Source: Diploscapter coronatus
Lineage: Eukaryota; Nematoda; Chromadorea; Rhabditida; Rhabditidae
DNA: 64,000 nt
Direction: 5' to 3'
NCBI GenBank assembly: GCA_964036155.1
Contig: OZ038422.1
Location: forward strand, 1,364,001-1,428,000
The notes under the pieces were generated by a model. The model saw nothing but the letters and a program-made list of their open reading frames with translations, was not told where the DNA came from and searched no databases. Made by a program: the position numbers and the translations under genes. Numbering within the stretch: position 1 is the stretch's first letter; each line of letters opens with the position of its first letter. This document shows positions 44,546 to 56,753 of this stretch, in pieces.

Positions 44546-47265
44546 TCAGTAGGAATCATTCTTGGGGACTTTGACAGATGAGGAGGATTCGAGACATTTT
44601 GCTGATATTGCCTTGGAGATGGGTCGATCAAAACTCCGCCCAGCTGATTCCGAATTTTCTCGATTTCGACGCACTCCTCCATCAGGGAATATTCGAGTTG
44701 CTGCAGCTAAAATTTACAGGCTTAATTTTAAAGATTAAACTAGAACAATAACCTGTCTAAGTTTGGACTCGTAGTGATCCTTCATATTTTCCAAATTCAT
44801 TTCGACGCTTAAGACTTGCTGCAGACGATTGTGTAACGCGGTGGCTTCATCTTTCAAACGGTTAACGTCGGCGTCTCGCTTTCTGAGTTTAATATATAAA
44901 AAAAAAAAAAACAACGATTTTTTTTTTCGATTACATGTAAAACTCGTCCGTTTCCTGTCTCAAAATCGCTTTTTCGGAGCTCAGCCTGACTATTAGATCG
45001 TGTTGCTCCTCATAGAATTTGGTCTGAAATTAAAATTTTTTTTTTAATATTCAGGGAATTTTGAATCTACTTTTCTCTGCTCAAAACTTTTCCGCTCCTT
45101 TTCAATCGAATCCACTAAATGGCGCTGTTCATCGTGGAAAATCTGCCGCTCTGCTTTGAGCTTTCGCCACTCGTCTCGGACTTTCCATTTTTCCTGGAAT
45201 TATAAAAAAAAAAACATTGAACTCTTTGATTGACCATGACCTATAACTTGAGACGAAGTAAATGATGCGCACAAATTCGAATATGCAAAGTGTGCGTTGC
45301 GTATGCACAAATAGTCGTCTAGCTCATTCCTCGAATATGATGTAATAGCGTAAAGTCTGCCGTGAACAATGCGCTAATTCGCACGCATCAAAAGTCAGTG
45401 CCATTTACTTCGTCTCAAGTAATCGGTCATTTATAATAAAATAACCTTGAAAATTTTTAACGAATGTTTAGCCTGAGATAGTTTTGAGAATCGTAATTAG
45501 CCAATTAAGCATGTTAACAGATCAAATTACCTGCTCCACCGAAGATTCTTGATTTTTCACCAATTCGCCTAGTTTATAGTTTAATTCGTGGACCTTTCTT
45601 CTTTCTTCTTCCAACTTGTCCAAATCCGATTTCAATCTCAAAATTAATGATGGAATTTTAAACGCATGCTATTGCATTTACATCGTTTCTCGGCTTTCAA
45701 GTTGAGTTTCCTTTATTTGAAGCTGAGTTTCTCGGACTTCCATGCTTCTGTCCTGCATGTTCTGGAGCCCGTCTTTCATGTGTTCGATGGTCGATGATAA
45801 ACTCTCGACCTTATTCACAACTGCGGCGACATCTCTGAAGAATCGACTTATTAAGAATTGGAAAAAAACTCATGTTAAATATAAAAGAATCAGGCCAGAG
45901 ATAGAAGTTATCAAGGAAAACATAGACAAAAAATGGCAACCTGGAAAAAACTAGACGAAATAGTGTTGGAAAAGAACACATACAAAACCTCTCCCCTATC
46001 CCTACCTTATACTATTTCGTATCTCTTGTCGTCTTGTTATTTTCCAGATTGTCAAACAGATTAAATCGAGAATTTGTCTTGCCTTGACTGCCCGCTAGCT
46101 CCTTGCATAGCGTCTAGCTGACGTTCGTAAGAGCTTTTTATCCTCTCCAGCTCCAGTTTATGTTCATCATTGATCTTTATCAATTGATTTCTGGAATTTT
46201 CTGCATTTATCAAAGAAAAATATAGGCTTAACTTACTCATGTTGCAATTTGGCATCTTCAAGCCGTTTTTCGCATTCCTTCTCCTTCTTTTCCATTCTAT
46301 CACGCCAGAATTGCTCCGTCTCTTCCTCGTCCTCACGCCTGCGTCTCTTCAACTCATCGATCTCTCGCACCTGCCTCTCGATCTCTGCCTCTAGCCTGGA
46401 ATATCGATTTTTTGCGCTTTTTCCTCGTTTTTTACCGTTGTATTTTACTATCGTCAAGTTTCGAAGCTTGAGGAATTTCTTGCTGAGGAACAGTTTGTTC
46501 CCGTCGACTTCCAATAGAAGTTCCCAATCTGGAGGGTCGAGATAGACTAAATTTCATTTTGTTTTTCATATAGAAAGATCAAATTTCTACCTATCGCTGC
46601 CAGACTTGGTATCATTTGAAGTCGATTCTCCGAAAATACTATCCAAATTTGATTTAGTCGGAGTTAATTTTCTTGTGGGTTCAGGTGCGTTAGAAGTTAT
46701 TAAAGACGTTGAGTCTTGAAAAGTCACTGTGGGTTTTCTGGCCGGTGCTGTGCCCTAAAATTAGCATAATAAAATGGCAATTAATAAAATTAGCAAGTAG
46801 TACGGACATTAATGAATTTTTAAAGGTACTTCAGAAAATATACTGAAATGCTTCATGTGGTTTTGAATGCAAATTTTTGAACCTATGTCGTACTATTTTT
46901 AATGCCGTATTAAAATTGAAAGGCTTCTTGTAAAAGCCGTACACTAGCAAAATAGGGATAAAGACAGAGCTCGGTAGATTAGAACAACTTTGTTTCTAGA
47001 GATACTCTGCATACATTCTGCTCATCATTTTGGGATCAAACATAGCCTGCCTTTCCCTACTCCTTGTATAGTCATATAGATTTGCAAAAGTGTACGGGCT
47101 TTTATAAGAAGCCAAATTTAAATAAATTTTTGTCCTTACTCCTCTAGGCCCAAATAGCGTATCGGCAATGGACAATGAGGATGCTGGGCTCTGGGTTGAA
47201 GTGGCTGGTTTGCGCTTCGAGCCCGAAGACGGTCGCCGGAACAGGGAGTTCTCGAGATCTTCCAT
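44546..47265 (-). CDS. Long coiled-coil protein, possibly related to FBF1/DYF-19 transition-fibre proteins
   Basis: The start chosen is ATG 47265 (MEDLENSLFRRPSSGSKRK), just after a tttcag acceptor, with stop TGA at 44548-44546. The N-terminal part is Ser/Thr/Pro-rich and carries two DTLFG/DSIFG-type motifs (SIADTLFGPRG; SNLDSIFGES). The rest is highly charged coiled coil: RQVREIDELKRRRREDEEE, EKERKSFEQRKTKFYEEQH, MKDHYESKLRQLQQLEYS. The C-terminus ends PPHLSKSPKNDSY. A disordered N-terminus with repeated LFG-like motifs followed by a long coiled coil resembles FBF1 (C. elegans DYF-19, a ciliary transition-fibre component), but composition alone gives weak support. Introns contain IR-G and IR-C elements. 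Alternatives are other centrosomal or cytoskeletal coiled-coil proteins. Confidence 0.75.
45231..45431. repeat. IR-G element in coiled-coil gene intron
   Basis: tgaccatgacctataacttg then agacgaagtaaatg at the left; catttacttcgtctcaagta then atcggtca at the right. Confidence 0.9.
45930..46050. repeat. IR-C element in coiled-coil gene intron
   Basis: ggcaacctggaaaaaactag ... acgaaatagtgttgg, then cttatactatttcgtatctc and a right edge gtcttgttattttccag. Confidence 0.85.
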
Positions 47266-47289
47266 GCCCTGAAATGTTTCCTTTCATAA

Positions 47290-47405
47290 GTTTGAGAATT
47301 TCCAACTTCGCTACTTCGCAAATTGTGAAATAGTATGAAAAAGAAGGAGAGTTTTCCTACCCTCTCCTAGCTCTACATACTATCTCTATAGGTTGCGAAT
47401 TTTCC
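47290..47405. repeat. IR-C element
   Basis: gagaatttccaacttcgcta ... gtgaaatagtatgaaaaag, then agctctacatactatctcta and a right edge ggttgcgaattttcc. Confidence 0.85.
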
Positions 47406-47650
47406 AAATATACCCTTTTTATTTCATTATTCAAGAAAAGAGTTTAAGGGTCACGATTGGTGTATTGTAGCTGTAATAAAATATTTTCAAATTTAAAATT
47501 TAATAATGAAATTGACAAAAAATCCTCTAATTAATAAAAATTGCTTCATGTAGATGCACAATTTAACTACTTGTCAAAGAAGAACTCAGAACTTATAGTG
47601 AAGAATTGCGAACTTTAAGGAGATTATGTTTATTATTTTAAAAAAATAAC

Positions 47651-47923
47651 GGCTTCTTACACTAGTTGTCCTTAGGTTACTCTCACCCTTTTGTAGAAGT
47701 TACCCCTTTGTAAGCGTAACACGCTTCATCTAGGGGAAAGGAATAGGGCAAGGTAGGCGAATTCTTATTTCAAATGATCAGTACGTGAGTGAGTAGATTA
47801 TTTTAATAAAATATTAACCTACTTTGCCTTATCCCTATCCCCTAGGTGAAGCGTATTACGTTTACAAATGGAGTAATCTACAAAAGGGTGGGAGTAACCT
47901 GGGGGTAACTAGTGCAAGAGACC
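47651..47923. repeat. IR-F element, long form (about 270 bp hairpin)
   Basis: Left end actagttgtccttaggttac, right end taacctgggggtaactagtg. Inner arms include acgcttcatctaggggaaag and tatcccctaggtgaagcgta, and taggcgaattc lies near the loop. This is far longer than the other IR-F copies. Confidence 0.9.
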
Positions 47924-48753
47924 AAAATGACTAACCCCTAGCAAGTCGTCTATGTCATGCTCTTCATCAATCATTGTTTATCAGTGGCATTATTCGAAGT
48001 CGAATTATAGGTAGCAGATTTATATAGTTCAATATAGCGAAAGTAGGTAATATATACTAGGACTTTCATTACCTCTACTGCAGGCGTGTAATTATAGAAA
48101 TATATAATTCTCATATATCAGGCAGTTTTAACGGAATATGCGCTATAAAGGGTAAGATTACCTATTACATAGCTCTGGTCAGTTAGTACCAGCCGAGCAG
48201 TAGAAAGAAGGGAAATTCGCGAGAAGGAAAGAGTAAACGCCAGCCTGGTTTACCGTTGTCATGACGACATAATGCATGGGATGTAAAGATTGAATATTTT
48301 TCAAATGGATTTTATAGTAGTAATAAAGTAATATTGAAATGAAGGAAATTACATACAACGCATGATAAGAGTAAACAAATCATATGGTTGAAAAATAAAT
48401 GAACGCCGGTGATAAAACAGACAGACAAGAAAGAAGGGAATAGCTCAAAAACAACAGCCAACTTCTGTGTTGAATAAACAAATTAGTCAAATTAATAGAA
48501 TATTGTTGGCAAGACATAACTATGGAGGCGACAGGTAAGGCAAAGTATAAGTACAATTTTTAGTACTTGTTAGCGGTCCTGTTCTACCAAGAAAACCACA
48601 TCTGCTCATCGGAAGACCTTTGTACCATTCATAATTTATTCTCAAATTTTAACTTTTTCACTTAAAATCATCACTCTTCACAGCTTTGTTGATTCTTTTA
48701 CACTTCATTTGCAATTTGCAATCTCCTAAACTGCGAATTTTATTGAACCTGAA

Positions 48754-51700
48754 ATGATAAAATCAGATCACATAATGATAAGCCAGTCGAAGGCAAATAC
48801 GCAAAGGCTAAAGGTCTCACATTCTGCGACTAAACATTTAGTATTCGCCATGCAGTCGCTAAATGGACTAGTCTCTTCAATAATTGTTATTTTCATTGCA
48901 ATTCTGGCTACATTTTCAATATTTTACCCTGAAAAGTCCATTCCCGAACATTTACTTCAACAAAAAGCCTCATTTATTCCGAATTTTCTTACTGAAAATG
49001 AGATTGACGATTTACGAAAGATTATTTTCCAAATGACTGATTTTCCGAGTAACGCTCAGGATACACAGGTATCACCGTCTGATGTTTACTAGCAATACCA
49101 GTACAGATAAAGTCAGGGCACGCGAAAGGGGGAGAAAGAAAATCGATAATCGTAATTCCAAGCATATTCTGCTTTATTTTTTACAAATTTTAATTTTAAT
49201 TTACATTAGTATCATACCCTCTATTGTCTCCGAGATGAACCCGCGCGTGTACACGCATAACGAGATGGTATTTTTTTCGAGAGGGAGAGAGAGAGAAAAG
49301 AGCACGCTCTCTCTATGCTCTCTCGAAAAGACATATTATCTCGTTGCTTGTACACGCGCGTGTCTAAACGTTTACAGCCCTGCATGCTATTATGAGAAAT
49401 GTTTTAAAAATTTTAGTTTTACAATGTAACATACGAACATATTGGCGAGGCGGAAGCAATCAATTTTGATGGAAGCTGCGCAAAGACTTTTCTGGTTCCG
49501 AATAAGTTTGACATTTTCACATTGCTTGAATTTACAAAGTTAATTTTACGTATTTGGCACATTGTCGATATTTTCTTTTTTTTAAATTTTATATGGTTTT
49601 TTGTTTCAAATATCTTACTACTTCCATTAACTCGTATTTTAGAGATCGAACCCTCTGCATTTTGCCAAATCGCATCGACGTGGCTCGTCATTACATGATC
49701 TACGGTGGTATCGAGGCCCTCCGAGAGTGTCCTAAGGTATGTTCATCGGGCAACTGCTATTTGATAAGATGATGAGACCTGTATTTTCCCATACTATTTC
49801 GTCCTACTTTTCTTCCCTTCCCTCTCTCTCTAACTATATCGTCTCGTCATCTCGTCATATAGTAACTGCCACTTTCATCTGTCAAAAAAGACTATATGCG
49901 TCCGAAATTTCAGGTCTCATTTTCCCGACTTCTCTCATTCGGTCGCTATATGTTCGATCTGGAGAAGCATGAAGCTGTTAAGAAACTGTTTGAATCCGAA
50001 AAATTCACGAATGCAGCGAAACAAATTTGCCCTAAGAATAAGCAATACTTGGACCCGTTTCAGTTCAATTTTATTATTCAAGTAAGAAAATTCATATTTT
50101 TAGAAAAAAAAAAAGAAGTAGAACAATAGCAGACATTTTTACGGTACTTTTAAGAGTGTGCCAGACTTCAAATGTGATCAGACATTAAAGACGACCCCAT
50201 TTTTGCGACATTGATACTAGCAGTACCAGTGTGTCAGTGTTATATTCTTTAATGTCTGAATGTGACTTTATATTATACATTTTCGATATGATTAGATCGC
50301 TAACATTAAATCTATGTAGGTGCCAGGCCAGACGGTGGCAATTCATCTTGATGCTGTATATTTTACCTGGGCTACAAGATTTCATTATCCGCAATGGCTA
50401 TTGGCTGTGATGGCGTTTTCCGGCGCTTATAAACAAGATTTTGTGGATCAAATTCAAGTGAGTTTTCCTTCATTTATTGAACTTCGAATGTTGACTAGTT
50501 TAATGCTTTCAGGTCGTAGCTTACCTCCACAAATGGAAGAACCAAGATCGTAGTGGGAATTTCGTTTGGTGGACTGAGTAAGCCAATTTTATTCGAACGA
50601 ATGATTTTGCTTATTTTGGCCTCCTGGAATTGTCGCAACATGACGAAATAGTGTGGAAGACGAGAGATCATTCCTCTATAATATCTACCTTCTCCTAGCC
50701 CTACATACTGTTTCGCCTTGTTGCGACGTTGCGACATTTCGAAATCACCTTTATTTTCAGAAATGACGATTATCACGTTCAAGCGCCTGAATCCGGTGCG
50801 GCTTCCATCGTTGATGGGTCTAAGGTATTATTCATTGGAAGAGAACGCGTCAATATTCAAAAATTACACACTATTCGCCTCGTTTCTCTTCTACGCGACT
50901 CACTTTTCGCTCCGCAAATTCGACTTCTAATTGTTGCATTAATATATCGACTTTGCTCTCTAATCAACAATACTATAAATTTTATCTCAGACACATTATA
51001 GACATCATAACATAAAATAGCGTTATCTTTTGTGAGAAAATCTCTTCTATTTGCTTTGAAATTGTAAAAGGGCTATTTGGAAATCTTAAGCTATGTGAAA
51101 TAGAGTGAAGGATCTTAGGGGAAAGGATTCTTTTCTTACACTATTTCGCACGACTTGGAGTACCCAAGTTGCCTAAAAGTGGCATATCTTCATTTTGAAT
51201 AAAATTAAAGCAATATCAGACAGTCCACGCTGCAACCGTCTATCGTCCAGAAGAACGACCTCCGATTATGGACAAATCTGCGAATAATCGGCTAATTTAT
51301 AAGGGCAATGACGAGTGGCACTTGATATCGAACGAGAAATTGCTGAAAACGTAACTTTTTCCCTAATTTTACTTTATGAGAAAAAGTAAATAGTCTAAAA
51401 ATATATTTTTATCTTTAATTCGAAACTATTAAATTAGCATTTATCTCTTATTTCAATTTATTTTTATCAAATTATTATTTTTAAACCTAGAAATATTTCT
51501 ATCAATAATTTAATATTATGTGTGCTACATTCGATCTTTTATTTCAAATATTTAACCTAGGTACAAAACTGACGATCTCCGAATTTCCATAGTCTATAGA
51601 GCTAGATGTTTCGAAAATTTGAAGGCTCATGACGAATTTATGAATAAGTAGATTTTAGTATTTTAAAATAATAAAATTTAAGAAAAAGTGAAATTTCAGG

Positions 51701-51940
51701 CTGAACGAAGAGCCTTTACCAGTAGAGAAAATATTGAATGATTTAACCAATCTAATGGCTGAAAGACAGAAGAAGAAAATTGACGATTTCAAAAATCTGA
51801 GTCGATTGGATTTGGCGTTCGCGCTGCTTGACGAATTCGTGCATTACCCGATTAGGAAGTCCGGCATCCCCTATAATTATTGCGCTCTCTCCAAGCAATA
51901 TCCGCTTTTAGCGCCGTTCTTGGAAGTCTTATGTGTTTGA
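48754..51940 (+). CDS. Membrane-anchored 2-oxoglutarate/Fe(II)-oxygenase-like protein (predicted)
   Basis: Start at 48754, with other in-frame Mets at 48775 and later. Exon 1 contains one hydrophobic segment (SSIIVIFIAILATFSIFY) after a short basic N-terminus, which suggests a type II membrane protein with a lumenal domain. Exons follow near 49425-49540, 49642-49737, 49914-50082, 50320-50458, 50514-50578, 50760-50825, 51218-51351, 51561-51647 and 51698-51940. Conserved-looking blocks are VARHYMIYGGIEALREC, AIHLDAVYFTWATRFHYPQ, FVWWTE, VHAATVYRPEERP and RISIVYRARCF. HLD could be the iron-binding HxD, and VHAATVYRPEER supplies a later His with an Arg ten residues on, as in double-stranded beta-helix 2-oxoglutarate oxygenases. 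The family is not identified and substrate is unknown. Several introns are largely IR-A, IR-B and IR-C sequence. Confidence 0.65.
49241..49382. repeat. IR-A element, long form with damaged left end
   Basis: Left side begins at cgcgcgtgtacacgcataac (outer arm missing); right end is intact: tctaaacgtttacagccctg. Inner arms cataacgagatgg / ttatctcgttgc. Confidence 0.85.
49745..49865. repeat. IR-C element in intron
   Basis: gggcaactgctatttgataa ... ttcccatactatttcgtcc, with ctcgtcatctcgtca and gtaactgcc at the right. One half of the core is rearranged relative to other copies. Confidence 0.65.
50620..50752. repeat. IR-C element in intron
   Basis: ggaattgtcgcaacatgacg then aaatagtgtggaag; tagccctacatactgtttcg then ccttgttgcgacgttgcgac at the right. 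Confidence 0.85.
50828..50970. repeat. IR-B element in intron
   Basis: attcattggaagagaacg at the left, gctctctaatcaacaata at the right; gcgactcacttttcgctc inside. Confidence 0.85.
51072..51180. repeat. IR-C element in intron
   Basis: ggctatttggaaatcttaag ... gtgaaatagagtgaagg, then cttacactatttcgcacgac and a right edge acccaagttgcc. Confidence 0.8.
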
Positions 51941-52550
51941 ATAAATTATCGCCATCAGCAACGAATAAAGAATGTGTGAACTTTTCCTAAAGTTTTTGCT
52001 TTCAAAAAAATTGAAGCTCATCATTTTATTCCAAATTTTCCTAGAACAATCCATTATGGCATGTGTTTTCATTTTCATGCATAAACTATAAAAGAGCGAT
52101 AATCTGAGATGTTCTACCTGATAAATATAATCACTTTGAAGCTTGGAATGATTTTTTGCGGGAAATTCGTGAAGACATCATTTTTCCTAGGCGCTTTTCA
52201 ATAGATCTGACATGCTCCTTTCTCTAGAACCTCTTCATTTCTTTCTTTCTCGACAGCCTCTTGACCTAATAAAGTTTTTTGCGCTCCGGCTGATTTTTTA
52301 TCCTGAGCTCTCTCTCTCCTCTGACGAAGAGAAGGAACTGGAGAACTGCAGTTGCATCGATTTCCTCGAGACTGAAAGAGATTTGCCTAAGTCTCCCCTG
52401 CGTGCCCTCTAAATGACTTCCTTAGATGAGGTGGAGATAGGCGCTGATACTCAGGGTAGATTTATAAAGTTGATGATAGTTGCGTTCATTCTCATCATAA
52501 GGTATAGGCTAATCTTATGATACCTTTAAGAAAAATCGCTTCCCTTGGTA

Positions 52551-52702
52551 TCGTTGATTGGAGAGAGCAGAAGAGTCGATATTCACATGCAGCGGAAATT
52601 AGAAACCGAATTTGGGGAACGAAATAGTGAGTCGCGTAGAAGAGAAACGAGACGAATAGCGGAATAATTTTTGAATATCGACACGTTCTCTTCTAATGAA
52701 TA
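52551..52702. repeat. IR-B element
   Basis: cgttgattggagagagcag at the left, acacgttctcttctaatga at the right; gcgaaatag-type core (acgaaatagtgagtcgcg) inside. Confidence 0.9.
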
Positions 52703-54182
52703 ATATGCTTGTTTATCGCTGTGCTTTTATACGGAAGAATTATCTCAAAGTCTATACCAGGATTCTGTCCACATTTGAAGTTATTATAAATAGCTATGAT
52801 TTTCGAAATAACCCTCGCGAAAAATGCTCCGTCATGGCATTTTCAGAGTCCATCCTTCACCTCATCATTGCATAATCTTTTTATATCCTTCAATTACGTC
52901 TCGTGCATATTTGCATGTTCACGCCCTACTCTTTAGCGATCAAAAATTCCCGATTTCTCCAATCTCTCTCCCAATGATTTTTGACATCCTCTTCAATCCC
53001 GACTGAGATATGAAGATTTGTTCTTTCGACCTTTCTTAGCTCATATGTTCATGAACATTGCGTCATAATTTCCGCTCCTCGTTTATTACTTCAAAGATGT
53101 CATCCGGCAATCATTGTCTATGTTTCGTCTTATACTGAGTGATAATGACTCTTTCGGTCTCGTGACGTGTTTCTTCTTTCTATGCATCTCTGCTTTGCTC
53201 CTATGATTAAGAATGCATAGTCGGTTAGAGAATTGCGGTGATTCGTTGCCGCGCGTAACACAATCCGCTTGCGGGAGAGTCACAAGCCGTTCGAATCGAG
53301 GAGGGGGTTGATTTTTTTCTAAGAGCGAATTTTTGCGCCTCTCGCTCCCATGAAACATAACTCGAGCGCCAAAAGGCAGGACGGCTTTTCGGAGAAACTC
53401 GAATTTTTGCCGATTCCCCAACTCTTCACCTTTCATTGTCTTAAGGGATTATCGACAATGTCCGGAATCTAATCACTTTTATTTGCTTTAAATAATTAAA
53501 GTCTTTTTTCTTATTTATATATTTGACTTCAAAATTATCTGTTGGTTTTGCTTATTATATTTAAAATTCAAATTCGAATTGAATTTCCGCAATTTTTTTT
53601 CCTATATGCTGTATTTCATTATTATATTACATTATTATTCTAATTTTGTTTATTACATTTTAGTAACTTTATTAAATTGAAATTTCTCCAAAATTGAACC
53701 CCCGCCATATTTAGTCTCCATGGCTACATTGCGTCTGAATACGTCGAAGGCATAAAGAACGCTTTCCAATTTGAAAGTTGAGATTTCCAATTGCAATGTC
53801 CATCTTACAAATCTGTTACTAAATAAATCTCACCTGATAAGGATTAGAGATGATAACGTTATCAATTTACACATTTTCCATAAATTGTTTACGATCTGAA
53901 ATATTATTACTACTTTGTGTTATGCCAAGATTATTATTATTAGATTCCCTAGAACACCCACACTTAAAAATAGCAACGACTTAATATTGATACTGGACTT
54001 TGAAATTTCAGCGAATTTAGCATCAAATTATTTGGCATGAAATGATCTTCAAAATCACGCATAACTTATGACAAATAGAAACACTCGTTTTCAATGTGTA
54101 TTATTTATTTTTATTCGAATATCTTTGAGATCTAATATCAAATTGTTCCCCATGAAATTTCTTACAAAATAATTTATGACTA

Positions 54183-54332
54183 AACGGCTATTCGGAAACC
54201 ATACAACATCACAAGACCTCGAGACATGCAAAATAATGTATATGATGATTAGGGTAGGGTATTGGCTGACAGCGATTTCTTTTCACACACACACGCTATT
54301 TCGTACGTCGTGCAGTTTACAACGTTGCCAAC
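54183..54332. repeat. IR-C element
   Basis: ggctattcggaaaccataca ... atgcaaaataatgtat, then cacacgctatttcgtacgtc and a right edge gtttacaacgttgcc. Confidence 0.8.
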
Positions 54333-56289
54333 TAAGATATTTCATGTCGAAGGATCAGATTAAGAACGTTTCTTTCTTGGTGGCATCAAAATGGAGGCGC
54401 TTTACCTAGTTCTCTGGAAAGGTCTCTTTTTCGGGCTTGTGTCTTTTTTCTTCTCATTTGCCTCGCAGATTCGTCGTCTCATTTAATCTATCATCCCTTC
54501 ATCTCGCATTGCCTTCTCAACGACTTTTCATTGCACATGTGCACATCGCATTTGATTCGACATTTACTCGGCCCTTTAATGATTAAGTCTACGATTTTAT
54601 TGGTTTTTTTTCTATCACACTTTTTGTATGGTAATCGATATAATATATCATCTGGAATGTATAATTCAAGTTTAAATTCATGAGATTTTCTCCAACTTCT
54701 TCTATAAACCTATTTCTAAATATGTGCAGTGAATAACGAGCAATTTCAGTAGAAGCCACGAAGTTCTATCGAAAGTTTCGGTTGAACTTTGCTTAATTTC
54801 TTAAAATTATATAAAGCTCACTTTTCTAATCTACAAAATCCAAGTGTTTTTTGAAAGATATCGTTGATGAGTGTGGATAAGAATAATCATCGTCCTTAGA
54901 GAGAGGGAGAGAGATACATTGTCTCCATCACTTGGCACGCCATTTCTGAATATTGCATATCCTTATGAAAGGCGCGTCAATGTGCTCTGGGTTTTATTCA
55001 TTTTCTGCTGATTTCAAATTCCCTCTACTTGTCCTGCCCCTATTGGGAATTTCATAACAGCCTCCCTCAAACTCTTATGAAAATTCATTTTACTCTCATA
55101 AAAATCCTAGTTCGGACGCTTAAAGTTTGAATTCCACTCTATTTTGATTAATTAAAAGTTTAATATGTTAATTGGGAAAATGTGTAGATTTGAATTTTAA
55201 ATTTAACTTCCAATGTTTTGGTTGAAAATTATAATTTTAAAAACTTCCTTTCAAACTTTATATACTTTGATTTGGAAAATAGTTGCAAATTTAAGTTCCA
55301 ATCGAACATCTTAACTCCAATGCGTCCTGATTGAAAACTTCTCATATTTTCATTCGCCGAATATCTCAAATATCCTTAATCATTAGATTAGGGAAACTGA
55401 ATATGCGCTTGTGGTTCGCTGCAAATATTTACTTGTTCTTCTAGTCTTTCGCATTCTCATTCGGGGGGTGTTCTAACTTTATTCGTTCTTTTTTTTCTCT
55501 TCCTCTAAGCTTTTCCCTCCTCCTCTTCCCGAGAGGTATTGTTTTTCATCCATTTGAAAGAATGAATATCTATCGGAAAGAGAATGGAATTTTTTGCCCG
55601 GAATCGAAATTATAAGCGACCGGGCAATTATTTTATTTCAGCACAACGTTTGAATGATATTAAACCTTTTTTTCTGTTTTCTCAATGTTTAAGAATACTT
55701 TCTAAACCTGGCAAAAATGCGATGCAGAATTTTTTATATTAAGATAAAAATTTTGGCCGAGTCAAATTGTGGACGGGTTTTTTGTTGTGCGCTTGGTGGC
55801 CATAACTCACCTCGCGCAATTATGCATGGCTCGAAGTTCATCACTCTCGTCCGTATTATTTCCGTGAAAATCCGCACATCTATCTCCTATTTTATCATTC
55901 TCAGCCCCTATACATCACTTTTACCCCCGAAATTCCGCATAAAATCCATTTTTCTATCCCCAATTTCCCCCTAATTCTCTCGTTCTGTCCTAATCTTTCT
56001 CGCTTCGGGTCTCACTTTCGTTAAGCTTTTGCTCGATACCTCTTTAAGCCTTTATGTCTGCCCGAAGGACATGAAATGAGCGAAAAATGGCTCGAGTTTA
56101 ATGCACGGAGAGTCGAGAGTTGTCATCCTAAAGAGCTAAAGAGTCCCTATATTGACTAGCACCCCCAGATATTCAAAATTCAATTTTCCGCTGGCTCTAA
56201 GCGAGCTATTTTAGGGTGATTAGAAATTCTATTAAAAAGTGTTCATATTAATATTTTTGTTGAATTTTTGAGCAAAAAGCTGATTTTAA

Positions 56290-56405
56290 GGCAACCTGAA
56301 AAAGTAGTTGCGTAATCGTTGCATACGAAATAGTATGGGGAAGAGAATCTTTTATCTTAACAAATTCTATACTATTTCGCATGCAAAGCGATGCTACGAT
56401 GCGCG
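56290..56405. repeat. IR-C element
   Basis: ggcaacctgaaaaagtagtt ... catacgaaatagtatgggg, then ctatactatttcgcatgc and a right arm gatgctacgatgc. Confidence 0.85.
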
Positions 56406-56753
56406 GCTAGTTTTCCGAATTGACATTTTTGACAGAATTTCCTGATCAGCCTAAAATTTTGCATTCTGATTCCGAGCTGTTCCCTTGATATTCTTGCTGG
56501 AAAATGATCGGTTCTGGGCAGGGAGGAAGAGGAAGGGATTACATGACATTCTCCCTCTCTTGTTCGTCGAACGAGGGTACGTGCTCCACACGAGTGATAT
56601 GTTATCTTTTCGCTGCTCATATCTCGTGTATTCGCTTTCAAAACCACACGACTTTCGCCTGGGGTTCTCGGGAGCGAAAAAATCGGGAAGGGGAACGAAA
56701 AAATGATCCCCGACTCATTGCAGAAACAAATCGGGGATTCTCGAATTTCAGAC

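Larger units (their letters stand above)
47266..48753. other. Divergent intergenic region with two large repeats
   Basis: Between the coiled-coil gene (-) and the oxygenase-like gene (+). Contains an IR-C copy (47290-47405) and the largest IR-F copy (47651-47923). Both promoters should be here. No coding exon was confirmed. A two-exon micro-ORF near 48522-48630 was considered and rejected. Confidence 0.5.
51941..56753. other. Long intergenic region; repeats and AT-rich DNA only
   Basis: Contains an IR-B copy (52.55 kb) and IR-C copies (54.2 and 56.3 kb), otherwise AT-rich sequence. ORFs such as 53086-53436 (-), 55717-55974 (+) and 56372-56824 (-) have no recognisable domain; the last is antisense to the SLC6 start. 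The final kilobase should hold the SLC6 promoter. Confidence 0.55.

Noticed and set aside
48522..48630. Possible two-exon micro-ORF of about 27 codons (METVLV-like start after splicing)
   Set aside because: Depends on one assumed splice, has no start context or conservation evidence; could as easily be promoter DNA.
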